A stretch of DNA of 64,000 nucleotides from Paenibacillus xylanexedens (GTDB taxonomy: Bacteria > Bacillota > Bacilli > Paenibacillales > Paenibacillaceae), in NCBI RefSeq assembly GCF_017874615.1, contig NZ_JAGIKV010000006.1, positions 1-64,000 of the forward strand, given 5' to 3'. How positions within the stretch are numbered: the stretch's first letter is position 1; each line of letters opens with the position of its first letter. Below, piece by piece: positions 23,059-31,699 of this stretch. The notes under the pieces are model-generated. The model was given only the letters and a program-made list of their open reading frames with translations. It was not told the DNA's origin and made no database searches. The translations under genes were made by a program, and so were the position numbers.

Positions 23059-23136
23059 AACTCTCGGGGAAGTTACTACAGACTTTCGGCTGTTAACACA
23101 GACGCAGTAGAAAGTCTGGAATCTTCACCGAGAGTT
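23059..23136. terminator. large nested hairpin, probable terminator
   Basis: Outer arms AACTCTCGGGGAAG and CTTCACCGAGAGTT form 13 of 14 pairs. Inside, CAGACTTTC pairs fully with GAAAGTCTG around a 22-base loop. TTTACTTTT follows on the plus strand, so it may end the P450 transcript, but the two-stage stem is larger than most terminators. Confidence 0.55.
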
Positions 23137-23164
23137 TACTTTTCAAACGACATATGCTACTGTT

Positions 23165-23184
23165 ATTTCTATATTACTAGAAAT
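23165..23184. promoter_or_regulatory. ArsR-type operator upstream of the ArsR gene
   Basis: The perfect inverted repeat ATTTCTA-N6-TAGAAAT lies 29 bases before the ArsR start. The same motif occurs at 23511-23534 and 23676-23695, flanking the MFS promoter region, so it is the likely binding site of this ArsR. Confidence 0.75.
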
Positions 23185-23213
23185 AAGAAATAAAGACGAA
23201 AGGACCGATCATT

Positions 23214-23498
23214 ATGCAATCAAACTCAAATGAGATTGAACAAGTCGTCAAAATTCATAAAGCACTGGGCGAGCAAACACGCTACAAAATCATTCAGATT
23301 TTATCGGGCGAAAGCAACCTGTGCCCTGCTGATCTGGAGAGCCGCCTTGTTACGGTTGCGCTATCAACTCTGTCTCATCATCTGAAACAGCTATCCGATT
23401 GCGGCCTGCTCACATCGCAGAAGAAGGGTACGTATATCTACTACAGCCTAAACACGGAGACCGCACAAAAGTTTGTTCCCTATCTGCTAAATAAATAA
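23214..23498 (+). CDS. ArsR-family repressor
   Basis: 94 residues of winged-helix type: HKALGEQTRYKIIQILSGES, recognition helix VALSTLSHHLKQLSDCGLL and wing KKGTYIYYSL. Cys residues (NLCPADL and SDCGLL) might sense a ligand or redox state, but no clear metal-binding CxC is present. It precedes an MFS exporter and is flanked by three copies of one operator, so it probably represses both itself and the pump. AAAGGACC precedes the ATG. Confidence 0.9.
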   Translation: MQSNSNEIEQVVKIHKALGEQTRYKIIQILSGESNLCPADLESRLVTVALSTLSHHLKQLSDCGLLTSQKKGTYIYYSLNTETAQKFVPYLLNK

Positions 23499-23510
23499 AA
23501 AATTTGATTT

Positions 23511-23534
23511 ATATTTCTATATAATTAGAAATAT
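23511..23534. promoter_or_regulatory. ArsR-type operator, second copy
   Basis: ATATTTCTA-TATAAT-TAGAAATAT is a perfect 24-base inverted repeat just after the arsR stop. The centre TATAAT could itself be a -10 box, so binding would block a promoter for the MFS gene. Confidence 0.75.
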
Positions 23535-23675
23535 TGAAACAATGTACAATATTTATTAGTAAAACTAGGTCACCTAAGTTTACGCTTATACCAATATTCA
23601 TTATCTAGGTTGTAGCATTACCATTCGCGCAGATGGGTTGCATTCAGAGCATTCATGTCTTGTTCTATCGTCTTT

Positions 23676-23695
23676 ATTTCTATATTTCTAAAAAT
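23676..23695. promoter_or_regulatory. ArsR-type operator, third copy
   Basis: ATTTCTA-TATTTC-TAAAAAT matches the other two sites with one mismatch in the right arm. It lies 31 bases before the MFS start codon. Confidence 0.65.
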
Positions 23696-23726
23696 ATAAT
23701 AATAATCAGAAAGAGGTTATGTTTCC

Positions 23727-24911
23727 ATGTCTTCTACGCTCAAAATCTATGTTCTTGCCTTGGTCAGTTTCCTTGTAGGAACGTCCGAATATGTCATTGC
23801 CGGCATTTTGGATCGCATTGCAGATACCATGAATATCTCTTTAATCGCTGCCGGACAGCTCATTACGATTTTTTCACTCGTATATGCGCTAGGTACACCT
23901 GTCATTATTGCACTGACTTCGCGCTGGGACCGTCGCAAGCTGTTGTTATACTTCCTCGGTCTATTCGTTGTGGCTAATGTTCTTGCCTATCTGTTGCCGG
24001 GCTATGGACTGTTCGTCGCAGCACGAGTGTTGATGGCTTTAGGCGCGGGTGTTGTTGTTGTCACGGCATTAACGGTTGCTTCCCAAATAGCGGCGGAGGG
24101 CAAACAAGCTAGTGCAATCGCCACAGTAATCACTGGATTTACGGCTTCTTTGATCGTTGGCGTTCCACTCGGAAGGCTTGTGGCTGCATCTTGGGATTGG
24201 AAGCTTGTTTTTGCCGGTATCGCTGTTCTTGGCATTCTCGCCATGCTGGTAATCGCGGCCGCCATTCCGCCTTCCAAAGCAGAAGCGCCTGTTCCGCTGA
24301 AGAAACAACTGTCTTTGCTCAAACAGCCACGAATTGTTTTGGCACTGCTGGTGACATTTTTTTGGTTAGGTGGTTATTCCATTGCCTACACGTACATTTC
24401 ACCTTACCTTGTATCCGTTTCAGGAATGAGCGAAGCACTACTCAGTTCAGCTTTACTCGCATTTGGCATAGCAAGTCTGATCGGTTCAAAAGTTGGAGGG
24501 TTCAGTGCTGACCGATTGGGTGTCAAACGAACGCTGATCACAGGCATGACATTGCATATCGTGAGTCTGGTCCTGTTGAATATAACGGCAAGCTCTCATC
24601 TCGCTGTCTTCCTTGTTCTGATTTTGTGGTCTTTTGCCGCGTGGTCCTCAGGTCCAACTCAGCAATATAACCTGGTCACCATGGCTCCGGAATCCTCTGG
24701 CATTATGCTAAGTCTGAATAGTTCGGTCATGCAATTAGCCATGGCTGCCGGCGCAGGTATTGGCGGAATCGCGGTTAGCAGCGTTTCATTGTCATCCATT
24801 ACCTGGATTGGAGCTGTCGGAGTCGCTGTTGCCATCAGCATCGTTATAGGCTCGTATCGTTCAGCATCTGCGAAAAGTACCCAAACCAATACATCGCATA
24901 ACGTTGCCTGA
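23727..24911 (+). CDS. MFS exporter, DHA1 type (AraJ-like)
   Basis: 394 residues and about 12 membrane helices. The motif A loop in the N-half reads LTSRWDRRKLLLYFLGLF, and the motif C-like stretch is GFTASLIVGVPLGRLV. These are drug/H+ antiporter features of the DHA1 group, related to sugar efflux and chloramphenicol exporters. The substrate is unknown. Control by the preceding ArsR is likely, given operators on both sides of the intergenic region. A strong terminator follows. Confidence 0.9.
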   Translation: MSSTLKIYVLALVSFLVGTSEYVIAGILDRIADTMNISLIAAGQLITIFSLVYALGTPVIIALTSRWDRRKLLLYFLGLFVVANVLAYLLPGYGLFVAARVLMALGAGVVVVTALTVASQIAAEGKQASAIATVITGFTASLIVGVPLGRLVAASWDWKLVFAGIAVLGILAMLVIAAAIPPSKAEAPVPLKKQLSLLKQPRIVLALLVTFFWLGGYSIAYTYISPYLVSVSGMSEALLSSALLAFGIASLIGSKVGGFSADRLGVKRTLITGMTLHIVSLVLLNITASSHLAVFLVLILWSFAAWSSGPTQQYNLVTMAPESSGIMLSLNSSVMQLAMAAGAGIGGIAVSSVSLSSITWIGAVGVAVAISIVIGSYRSASAKSTQTNTSHNVA

Positions 24912-24940
24912 TATGAGTTCGTTGTACAAAAAACAAACCG

Positions 24941-24979
24941 AAAAGAGAGGCACTGTATGCATACAGTGGCCTCTCTTTA
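24941..24979. terminator. bidirectional terminator
   Basis: AAGAGAGG-C-ACTGTAT, GC loop, ATACAGT-GG-CCTCTCTT forms a long stem between the convergent MFS and SDR genes, with A and T runs on both sides. Confidence 0.8.
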
Positions 24980-25019
24980 ACCATTTTAACGACTATTCTA
25001 TTACCGATAAGCAGAACTC

Positions 25020-25775
25020 TTATTGGGCCGTAACGGCACCATCGATCGGATATACTGCACCATTGATATACGGCGCTTCATCTCCAAGCAGGAAGGAAAC
25101 CAAGTTCGCGATCTCTTCCGGTCTGCCCAGACGTCCAGATGGAATGCTGTCAACAGTTGCCTTGAACACTTCAGGATTGTCTTTACCGAACTGAATGACC
25201 ATCGGTGTCTCAATTGTACCTGGGGCAATCGCATTTACACGAATGTTGTCCTTGCCATATTCAATCGCAGCTGTGCGGGTCAAGCCCACTACGCCATGTT
25301 TGGTTGCTGCGTATGGTGCAACTGCGGGTACACCAACAATACCGGCAGTAGAGGCCGTATTCAGAATGGAACCTCCACCTGTTTTGAGCATTTCAGTAAT
25401 TACATACTTCAACCCGTAGAATACACTTCTCAGGTTAATATCAATAATCTGGTCAAACTGCTCAATTGTATGTTCGATCAGCTTGATACCAGGACCTGCA
25501 ATACCTGCATTATTAAAGAACATGTCGATTCGTCCGAACTCTTCGACTGTTTTTTTCACATAATTCTCAACTTCAGGTGCTTTACTTACATCTGCTTGTA
25601 CAAAAATAGCTTTACTTCCCAGCTTCTCAATCTGCTTAACCGTTTCAAGACCTGTCTGTTCGACAAGATCCACAACGACAATGGATGCACCCTTCTCAGC
25701 CAGCTTCAATGCTGCTGCTTGGCCCAATCCACTTCCTGCTCCAGTAATAATGGCTACTTTTCCTGCGTGACTCAT
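25020..25775 (-). CDS. short-chain dehydrogenase/reductase
   Basis: 251 residues, classical SDR. GAGSGLGQAAALKL binds the cofactor; Asp in VVVDLVEQ suggests NAD preference; NNAGIAGPG; catalytic Ser in LNTASTAGIVG and YAATKHGV as the YxxxK pair; GRLGRPEEIANLVSFLLGD and GAVYPIDGA near the end. Substrate unknown. The start MSHAGKV follows GGAGGAGATCAAC. Confidence 0.92.
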   Translation of the reverse strand: MSHAGKVAIITGAGSGLGQAAALKLAEKGASIVVVDLVEQTGLETVKQIEKLGSKAIFVQADVSKAPEVENYVKKTVEEFGRIDMFFNNAGIAGPGIKLIEHTIEQFDQIIDINLRSVFYGLKYVITEMLKTGGGSILNTASTAGIVGVPAVAPYAATKHGVVGLTRTAAIEYGKDNIRVNAIAPGTIETPMVIQFGKDNPEVFKATVDSIPSGRLGRPEEIANLVSFLLGDEAPYINGAVYPIDGAVTAQ

Positions 25776-25985
25776 GTTGATCTCCTCCATGTGTGTGTGT
25801 CATCTTGTGATTGGATCGATGAATATGATATGAAACGTACTTACATGCAATGATGCAATATGTAGGTCAAAAATGGCATAAAACCTTACTGACTTTACCT
25901 ATTCTAATAGACTTTCGACATAAAAACAAATCATATAATATGTATTCATACTATATCACCTGTCACATTTTCAGCATTTTAATTG

Positions 25986-26028
25986 AAGGAGCACACAACT
26001 ATTACGTCTTGTTGCATGCTCCTCTTTT
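25986..26028. terminator. hairpin, probable terminator of ydaP
   Basis: AGGAGCA pairs with TGCTCCT, and CAAC with GTTG further in. CTCTTTT follows on the plus strand; on the minus strand it lies 70 bases past the ydaP stop. This is the only structure I see in the 322-base gap 25776-26097. Confidence 0.5.
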
Positions 26029-26097
26029 ACATATTAATACTTTTTAAGTCAGTATCTCTACAACTTCAAACGGTGCATATCCGCTTATCAAAACACT

Positions 26098-27825
26098 TTA
26101 ACGCAGCAAATTCGTTTTTGCCAATTCAATAATTTCGTCCCCGCGTCCGTTCAACACGGCTTTCATCATCCATAACGTGAATCCTTCCGCCTGTTTGATA
26201 TCAATCTTCGGTGGTAAGGACAATTCCTGTCGATTCACCACCACATCAATCAGCACAGGACCATCATGCTGAAGCGCACGCTGTACAGCTCCTTCGAGTT
26301 CACCCGGATCCTCAACCCGAATACCTTCCATGCCCATGGCCTGAGCAACCATCGCAAAGTTGGGATTTACAAGCTCTGTTCCCGATTCAAGGAACCCTGC
26401 AGCCTTCATCTCCAGCTCAACAAAACCGAGTGCTCCATTATTAAACACCACAACTTTGATCGGCAGATTATGCTGTTTCAGTGTCAACAGATCACCCATC
26501 AGCATCGTAATACCACCATCACCCGACAACGAGATGACTTGTCTGCCCGGATCGGCGACCTGAGCGCCAATGGCCTGTGGCAAAGCGTTTGCCATCGTAC
26601 CATGACTGAATGAACCGAGCAGCCTGCGATTACGAGACATCTCGATATAACGGGCCGCCCATACTGTCGGAGTACCGACATCACAGGTGAAGATGGCATT
26701 TTCAGCTGCGGCATCACTAATGACCTTGGTCAGGTACTGCGGATGGATGGGTTTTTTACCCGGTTTTCCAACGGCCAGCTCGTCCAGATCTTTGCGTACT
26801 TTCACATAACGATCCACACTTTTACGAAGATGTTTGTCACTGTGTTCTTCTGTTAGATAAGGAAGCAAAGTTTCAATGGTCGCTTTCACATCCCCACATA
26901 CGCCATAATCCAGCTTCGTGCGCCGACCCAGATGGGAAGATTGAATGTCGACCTGAAGGACTTTCGCATCTTCGGGATAGAATTGACGATATGGGAAATC
27001 CGTTCCCAGCATCAATAGTACATCACAGTCCATCATCGCATGATAACCGGATGAATACCCAATTAGACCCGTAAGACCCACGGAATAAGGGTTGTCATAC
27101 TCCAAATATTCCTTGCCTCGTAGCGCAATAACCATGGGGGACTTCAAGCGATCACAGAGCTGCATAAGGGGTTCCCGAGCGCCCGCGCAGCCTGCACCGC
27201 ACAATAACGTAATTTTTTTGCCTTGATTCAGATACTCCGCCAGTTTCATGAGTTCAGGCTCAGAAGGATGTACCACGGGATTGGTCGCGTGATACACATG
27301 CTCAGGCACAGGCAGATCCGCTGCTTCAAGTCCTGCTACATCCCCCGGCAATACAACGACGGACACACCTGAACGTGCAACTGCTGTCTGAATGGCCATC
27401 GTCAGAGAACGCGGCATCTGTTTTGCTGTTGTAATGACTTCACAATAGTCGCTACATTCCTGGAACAGATACTCCGGATGTGTCGCCTGAAAATATTCAC
27501 TGCCAATCTCGTCACTTGGGATATGTGCTGCGATAGCGAGTACAGGAACACGATTGCGGTGACAGTCGTACAGACCATTAATCAGATGCATATTACCAGG
27601 ACCACTGCTACCTGCGCAGACAGCGATACTTCCACTGACCTCAGCGTCCGCCCCAGCAGCAAATGCAGCTACTTCTTCATGTCGTACATGAATCCACTCG
27701 ATCTTGCCCGAACGACGGATGGAGTCGAGTACCGCATTCAAGGAGTCTCCAACAATGCCATATACGCGTTTGATGCCAGCGTTCAATAAGGATTCAACCA
27801 GAACGTCCGCGACTGTTTTTTTCAT
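26098..27825 (-). CDS. ydaP: pyruvate oxidase, thiamine-diphosphate dependent (YdaP/PoxB-like)
   Basis: 575 residues, the length of B. subtilis YdaP. Three domains: the N-terminal Pyr domain with the activating Glu in HVRHEEVAAFAAG, a central FAD/cofactor domain (about 190-330) and the C-terminal TPP domain with GDGGITMLMGDLLTLKQHNL and VVFNNGALG near 430-470. It decarboxylates pyruvate to acetate and CO2, or with oxygen to acetyl phosphate; the exact product cannot be read from sequence. In B. subtilis ydaP belongs to the general stress regulon. Monocistronic here, with its own likely terminator. Confidence 0.92.
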   Translation of the reverse strand: MKKTVADVLVESLLNAGIKRVYGIVGDSLNAVLDSIRRSGKIEWIHVRHEEVAAFAAGADAEVSGSIAVCAGSSGPGNMHLINGLYDCHRNRVPVLAIAAHIPSDEIGSEYFQATHPEYLFQECSDYCEVITTAKQMPRSLTMAIQTAVARSGVSVVVLPGDVAGLEAADLPVPEHVYHATNPVVHPSEPELMKLAEYLNQGKKITLLCGAGCAGAREPLMQLCDRLKSPMVIALRGKEYLEYDNPYSVGLTGLIGYSSGYHAMMDCDVLLMLGTDFPYRQFYPEDAKVLQVDIQSSHLGRRTKLDYGVCGDVKATIETLLPYLTEEHSDKHLRKSVDRYVKVRKDLDELAVGKPGKKPIHPQYLTKVISDAAAENAIFTCDVGTPTVWAARYIEMSRNRRLLGSFSHGTMANALPQAIGAQVADPGRQVISLSGDGGITMLMGDLLTLKQHNLPIKVVVFNNGALGFVELEMKAAGFLESGTELVNPNFAMVAQAMGMEGIRVEDPGELEGAVQRALQHDGPVLIDVVVNRQELSLPPKIDIKQAEGFTLWMMKAVLNGRGDEIIELAKTNLLR

Positions 27826-27991
27826 AAGTGATGGGTCTCCTTTAATTGCTCATTTTGATTATGTTTCCACTCGGTTAATATACCTATTCTTATACCCCAA
27901 TCTTTCGAAAACCGAACCAACTCATATGTATTTCCGGATATATGAAACAAAAAAATGCCCCTTAAACCTTTATTCCAGCTATAGAAAAATG

Positions 27992-28025
27992 CCAAAAAAT
28001 CCGCTTGTCGAATGACAAACGGATT
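27992..28025 (-). terminator. terminator of the second SDR gene
   Basis: On the minus strand AATCCGTTTGTC, loop ATTC, GACAAGCGGATT followed by TTTTTGG, 56 bases after the SDR stop. Confidence 0.75.
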
Positions 28026-28080
28026 ACGGTTACACTCAGTTTATTCATTTTTATGTGAATTCCCTAATCCAAATCAGACA

Positions 28081-28842
28081 CTAGATAGCAGGCATCACAT
28101 TGCCACCACTTACCGGGATATAGGCACCCGTGATAAATGAGGACAGGTCCGACGCAAGAAAAGCTACCGCATTGGCAATTTCCTGATCTTCACCCCTGCG
28201 CTTCAGCGGCACAGTACGCGTATATGCCTCATCATGTCCAGGCTCACTGGAACGATCACGTTCACTAATTGTCCATCCAGGTGCAACCTGGTTTACGGTA
28301 ATCTGATACTCACCAACCTCCTTGGCAAGCACGCGATATACACCATCCATTCCACGCTTACCAGCGGTGTAGGCCGATTGATGAGCAAAATTTTGCATTG
28401 CACATTCCGTATTGATGCCAATGAACCGACCGGCTCTGATATTTTGCATATGTGGAATGAAAGCTTTGGCAAGATATACACTCTGCATGACACAGGATTC
28501 GAACTGGCTCAAGTAATCTTCAGGAGACTGTTCCAACACCGTTGTCCATTCATATTGAATGACCGCATTGGCAACAACGATATCCACTCCGCCGAGGACA
28601 GACTGAATCTCATCACGCATCCGAAATGCTGTATCCTGCTTTGTAATATCTCCCTGTACAATAACAGCCTGACGACCGAGTGCTTCAATCTCACCTTGAA
28701 GCTCCCGAGCCTTGGTATCATTATTTATGTAATGTAGAGCCAGATTGGCGCCACAGGCTGCCAACGTGCGGGCGATGACTCTCCCCAGCTGTCCGGTTGC
28801 GCCTGTAACCAGAGCCGTTTTTCCTGAGAGATCCAATTGCAT
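28081..28842 (-). CDS. SDR-family oxidoreductase
   Basis: 253 residues. The cofactor loop is GATGQLGRVIARTL, NNDTKARELQ may bind NADP, and VANAVIQYE replaces the usual NNAG. The YxxxK pair is in SAYTAGKRGM, while the canonical Ser position reads INTECAM, so the catalytic triad is not clean. C-terminal ITGAYIPVSGG is typical. It may act on an unusual substrate or be partly degenerate. Confidence 0.85.
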   Translation of the reverse strand: MQLDLSGKTALVTGATGQLGRVIARTLAACGANLALHYINNDTKARELQGEIEALGRQAVIVQGDITKQDTAFRMRDEIQSVLGGVDIVVANAVIQYEWTTVLEQSPEDYLSQFESCVMQSVYLAKAFIPHMQNIRAGRFIGINTECAMQNFAHQSAYTAGKRGMDGVYRVLAKEVGEYQITVNQVAPGWTISERDRSSEPGHDEAYTRTVPLKRRGEDQEIANAVAFLASDLSSFITGAYIPVSGGNVMPAI

Positions 28843-28992
28843 AACAGCGAAAACCTCCTTGTATTCATTTTTCGAAAACGATTTCGGAATAAGTTACTTT
28901 TGTTCATTAATTACCGCGTTATTCAGAGAGATATACAGCATTGTTCAATGCTGTATATGATAGTTCAACTTTTTTCCTATATGTGGAGACTA

Positions 28993-29298
28993 TTAATTAT
29001 GATGTTGAATGAGATCAATTTCCTGGAAGCGACTGACTTCCTTTTCCCAACGCTCTTCTACATATTGACGGTGAACCGGGTGATTGTTGTATGCATCATA
29101 CGCAGCCTGATCTGCAAAGACCATCGAGAAACTGTAGTCAAACTCATTCTTCTCACTTACCTGTTTCAGAACCTGAAATTGCTCTACGCCAGAAATGACA
29201 GCCAGTGCATCCGAACTTTCCTTCAAAAAGGCTTCGGCCTCCGGTGTATCTTTACCCGCGTAAAGTGTAAACGTTACCATATGTGTGATGCTGCTCAT
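28993..29298 (-). CDS. Dabb (stress-responsive alpha-beta barrel) protein
   Basis: 101 residues: ITHMVTFTLYAGKDTPEAEA, FSMVFADQAAYDAYNNHPVH and a VHRQYVEERWE end fit the dimeric Dabb fold. These proteins have varied or unknown roles. The start MSSITH follows GGAGGAGG, so the longer reading is rejected. Confidence 0.85.
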   Translation of the reverse strand: MSSITHMVTFTLYAGKDTPEAEAFLKESSDALAVISGVEQFQVLKQVSEKNEFDYSFSMVFADQAAYDAYNNHPVHRQYVEERWEKEVSRFQEIDLIQHHN

Positions 29299-29445
29299 CT
29301 CTATTTCCTCCTCCAATATGTTCGTACTCGTTTCCTAGTGTACATCCGAATGTGTTGTAAGCGCAATAATTGGTTGAATTAATTTTTATGAATTGATATT
29401 TCTATATAAATTGAACTAAAGAATATTTACACTGGTCACTTCGAT

Positions 29446-29553
29446 GACAGAACAACCTTCCGATCGCTGTTATCCCCAGATTTTTGATTCTTTCTAAAAA
29501 GGTTAAATCCGGGGATAAAGGCGAACGCTCCGCTTCTTCAGGTTCTTTCTGTC
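29446..29553. repeat. structured repeat element, copy 1
   Basis: Inner stem TTATCCCC-A-GATTT with AAATC-C-GGGGATAA (29470-29518); outer stem GACAGAACAACC with GGTTCTTTCTGTC. The right side carries AAAGGCGAACGCT and GCTTCTTCAG. Copy 2 at 52527-52644 shares these blocks while its stems differ by compensating changes. It lies in the 400-base gene-free stretch 29299-29698, between the Dabb gene and the L31 terminator, and is itself flanked by a perfect 12-base inverted repeat (29402-29413 and 29581-29592). Confidence 0.75.
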
Positions 29554-29647
29554 CTCTCCGTTTTGTGTAAATGTTTATCTCAATTTATATAGTTACAAAT
29601 ATTAATTTCAAGTAAAATTCACTAGCCTTTACCCTGAATATGTACAC

Positions 29648-29681
29648 AAAAAAACCTCAGGACAAATCCCGAGGTTTTTTT
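29648..29681. terminator. terminator of rpmE2
   Basis: AAAAAACCTC-A-GGA, CAAA loop, TCC-C-GAGGTTTTTTT, 18 bases past the L31 stop. A and T runs on both sides allow use in either direction. Confidence 0.85.
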
Positions 29682-29698
29682 GTAATGTATGGACAAAC

Positions 29699-29950
29699 TT
29701 ATTTGGTGATGTTGTATTTACGGTTAAATTTATCAACACGGCCACCGATATCCACGTTTCTTTGTTTACCAGTGAAGAATGGGTGGGATGCGGAACTAGT
29801 GTCCACACGGATTACTGGGTAAGAGTTACCGTCTTCCCATTCCATAGTTTCGTTAGAGAACTTCGTGGAAGAACTCAGGAATTTGAAATCAGCACTTGCA
29901 TCGTAAAAAATTACGAGTTGTGTCTTTGGATGGATGTCAACTTTTGGCAT
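29699..29950 (-). CDS. rpmE2: ribosomal protein bL31, zinc-free type B
   Basis: 83 residues: [40 protein letters not shown]. It has no cysteine at all, so it is the type B form that replaces zinc-binding L31 when zinc is short. In B. subtilis this gene (ytiA) is Zur-controlled; no TCGTAAT-type Zur box is visible in the 100 bases upstream here. AAAGGAGTGTAAATAG precedes the ATG. Confidence 0.96.
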   Translation of the reverse strand: MPKVDIHPKTQLVIFYDASADFKFLSSSTKFSNETMEWEDGNSYPVIRVDTSSASHPFFTGKQRNVDIGGRVDKFNRKYNITK

Positions 29951-30094
29951 AATCTATTTACACTCCTTTAATATGGGTACTTCTTTAGAATCAAACTACA
30001 TTTTATTATACTCTTTTTTCGGACAAAGTACCAGCAGGTTTTGAGGAATAGCTAAAAAAAATATGATATCTGTGATTTTGCACCTAATCAGGTG

Positions 30095-30361
30095 TCACGC
30101 CGTCCCTTTCTCCAGTACATTTAACATGTACTCCAAAGCCTCCAGTTCATCCCTGCCTCTTGTCTGTAATCTGACAACACTACCATATCGAATGGGTAGT
30201 AACGCCATTCCAAGCAGGCTTTTGACATCTACACGATGCTCATGCTCAGACTCCATATACGACAAAATAATATCCGAGGAAAAACGCGACGCTTGAGAAG
30301 ATACCGACATCAGATCATCCCGATGAAAATCAGCGTGTATCATAAATTCATGTACTCTCAC
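30095..30361 (-). CDS. degenerate HPr-like protein
   Basis: 88 residues. It aligns without gaps to the HPr core. The phospho-acceptor histidine equivalent is kept in FHRDDLMSVSSQASRF, but the HARP motif is lost: Arg17 and Pro18 positions are Asp. The regulatory Ser46 environment is kept (VDVKSLLGMALL). Full phosphotransfer activity is doubtful; a Crh-like signalling role through the serine is possible. Neighbours (L31, alcohol dehydrogenase) give no PTS context. Confidence 0.75.
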   Translation of the reverse strand: MRVHEFMIHADFHRDDLMSVSSQASRFSSDIILSYMESEHEHRVDVKSLLGMALLPIRYGSVVRLQTRGRDELEALEYMLNVLEKGTA

Positions 30362-30483
30362 AACCTTCAGTTCCTTTCGCTAAGTACTTATTCACCAATA
30401 TGGTGTGTATCCATTTATATATTAAAATCTTCATGAATTATACCATGTTATGGGAGCTTGACCCATACTTTTTTGCAAAAAAA

Positions 30484-30514
30484 CAAAAAAAGAGTCCTAT
30501 ACCGCAGGACTCTT
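30484..30514 (-). terminator. terminator of the alcohol dehydrogenase gene
   Basis: AAGAGTCCT, loop, AGGACTCTT, followed by TTTTTTG on the minus strand, 12 bases past the stop. Confidence 0.85.
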
Positions 30515-30525
30515 CCAGGCTGTTC

Positions 30526-31593
30526 TTACATACCGTTCGGATATACCATGACCTTCAGACTGCCGCTTTTATTGTGTAATGCACGCTCCATCGCTTGCTG
30601 TGTCTCTTCGAGTGAATAACGATCTGTAATCAGGGACATCACATCATGCTGGCCGGAACTCAGAAATTCAATTCCTGCCGGATACGTATTGGCATAACGG
30701 AATATGCCATAGATATCAACTTCATTGTCCGCAATAAATGGAACATTGAGTGCGATCTCATCCTGTGCAGGCAGGCCCACAATCGCAAGTTTGCCTCCAC
30801 GTCGAAGTGAATACAGAGCAGATTGTAGCGCCTTTGGATTCCCTGCTGTTTCCCATGCGGTATCAACACCCACACCATTTGTTAACTCGCGAATCACAGC
30901 CAGCGCATCTTCATTCCGCACATTAATGGTATGCGTGGCACCCATGCGGAGAGCTGCTTCCAGCCTAACTTCCTCCAGATCCGTTACAATGATCTTCTCT
31001 ACACCGAAAGATTTGGCAGCAGCCACAGCCATGAGTCCAACGGGACCCATGCCCATAATCGCCAGGGTTGTACCCGGAGCCAGTTTGCTGCGGCGTGCAG
31101 CGTGAATACCAACAGAGAATGGCTCGTTCAAAGCTGCTTCCTCATAAGACAGATGATCCGGGATCGGGAATACCATATCTTCACGCATCACCATGTATTG
31201 TACAAATGCCCCATCCACCGGAGGGGTCGCTAGAAATTGTACATCCGGACACAGGTTATAGCGACCTTCCTTGCATGCCGTGCAGCGTCCGCAAGTCACC
31301 CCAGGCTCAATAGCAACCCGATCCCCTGTTTTCAGACGTGATACGTTCGAGCCAACAGCAGCAATGATCCCCGCACACTCATGACCCAGAATGATCGGTT
31401 TCTCCACCACAAATCTGCCAATGCGTCCATGTTCAAAATAATGCACATCTGAGCCACACACCCCGACAGCCATAACCTGGATTAACACCTCATCCGCTGC
31501 CGGTTGCGGGACGGGTTGTTCCTCAATAATAATGTGTCCTGGCTCTGTCATGACAGCGGCCTTCATGGTCTCGGGCAATTGATGTTGTCCCAT
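30526..31593 (-). CDS. zinc-dependent polyol/alcohol dehydrogenase
   Basis: 355 residues of the medium-chain family. Catalytic zinc ligands are in VGVCGSDVHYFEHG and LGHECAGIIAAVGSNV; structural zinc cysteines are in CGRCTACKEGRYNLC; the Rossmann loop is MGMGPVGLMAVAAAKS. Closest in pattern to sorbitol/xylitol dehydrogenases (GutB type), oxidising polyols with NAD. It follows the glucuronidase gene after 106 bases in the same direction, so xylitol or a related pentitol is a reasonable but unproven substrate. The start follows GAGGAGGAG. Confidence 0.88.
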   Translation of the reverse strand: MGQHQLPETMKAAVMTEPGHIIIEEQPVPQPAADEVLIQVMAVGVCGSDVHYFEHGRIGRFVVEKPIILGHECAGIIAAVGSNVSRLKTGDRVAIEPGVTCGRCTACKEGRYNLCPDVQFLATPPVDGAFVQYMVMREDMVFPIPDHLSYEEAALNEPFSVGIHAARRSKLAPGTTLAIMGMGPVGLMAVAAAKSFGVEKIIVTDLEEVRLEAALRMGATHTINVRNEDALAVIRELTNGVGVDTAWETAGNPKALQSALYSLRRGGKLAIVGLPAQDEIALNVPFIADNEVDIYGIFRYANTYPAGIEFLSSGQHDVMSLITDRYSLEETQQAMERALHNKSGSLKVMVYPNGM

Positions 31594-31699
31594 ACGTTTC
31601 TCCTCCTCATGTATGTCCATGCTGTCTATTGTACATCAAAGAAAACAAGGTATCTTCTTTCTTCCTAATTACCAAGTTCATCTGCATCCGCAATTCCAC

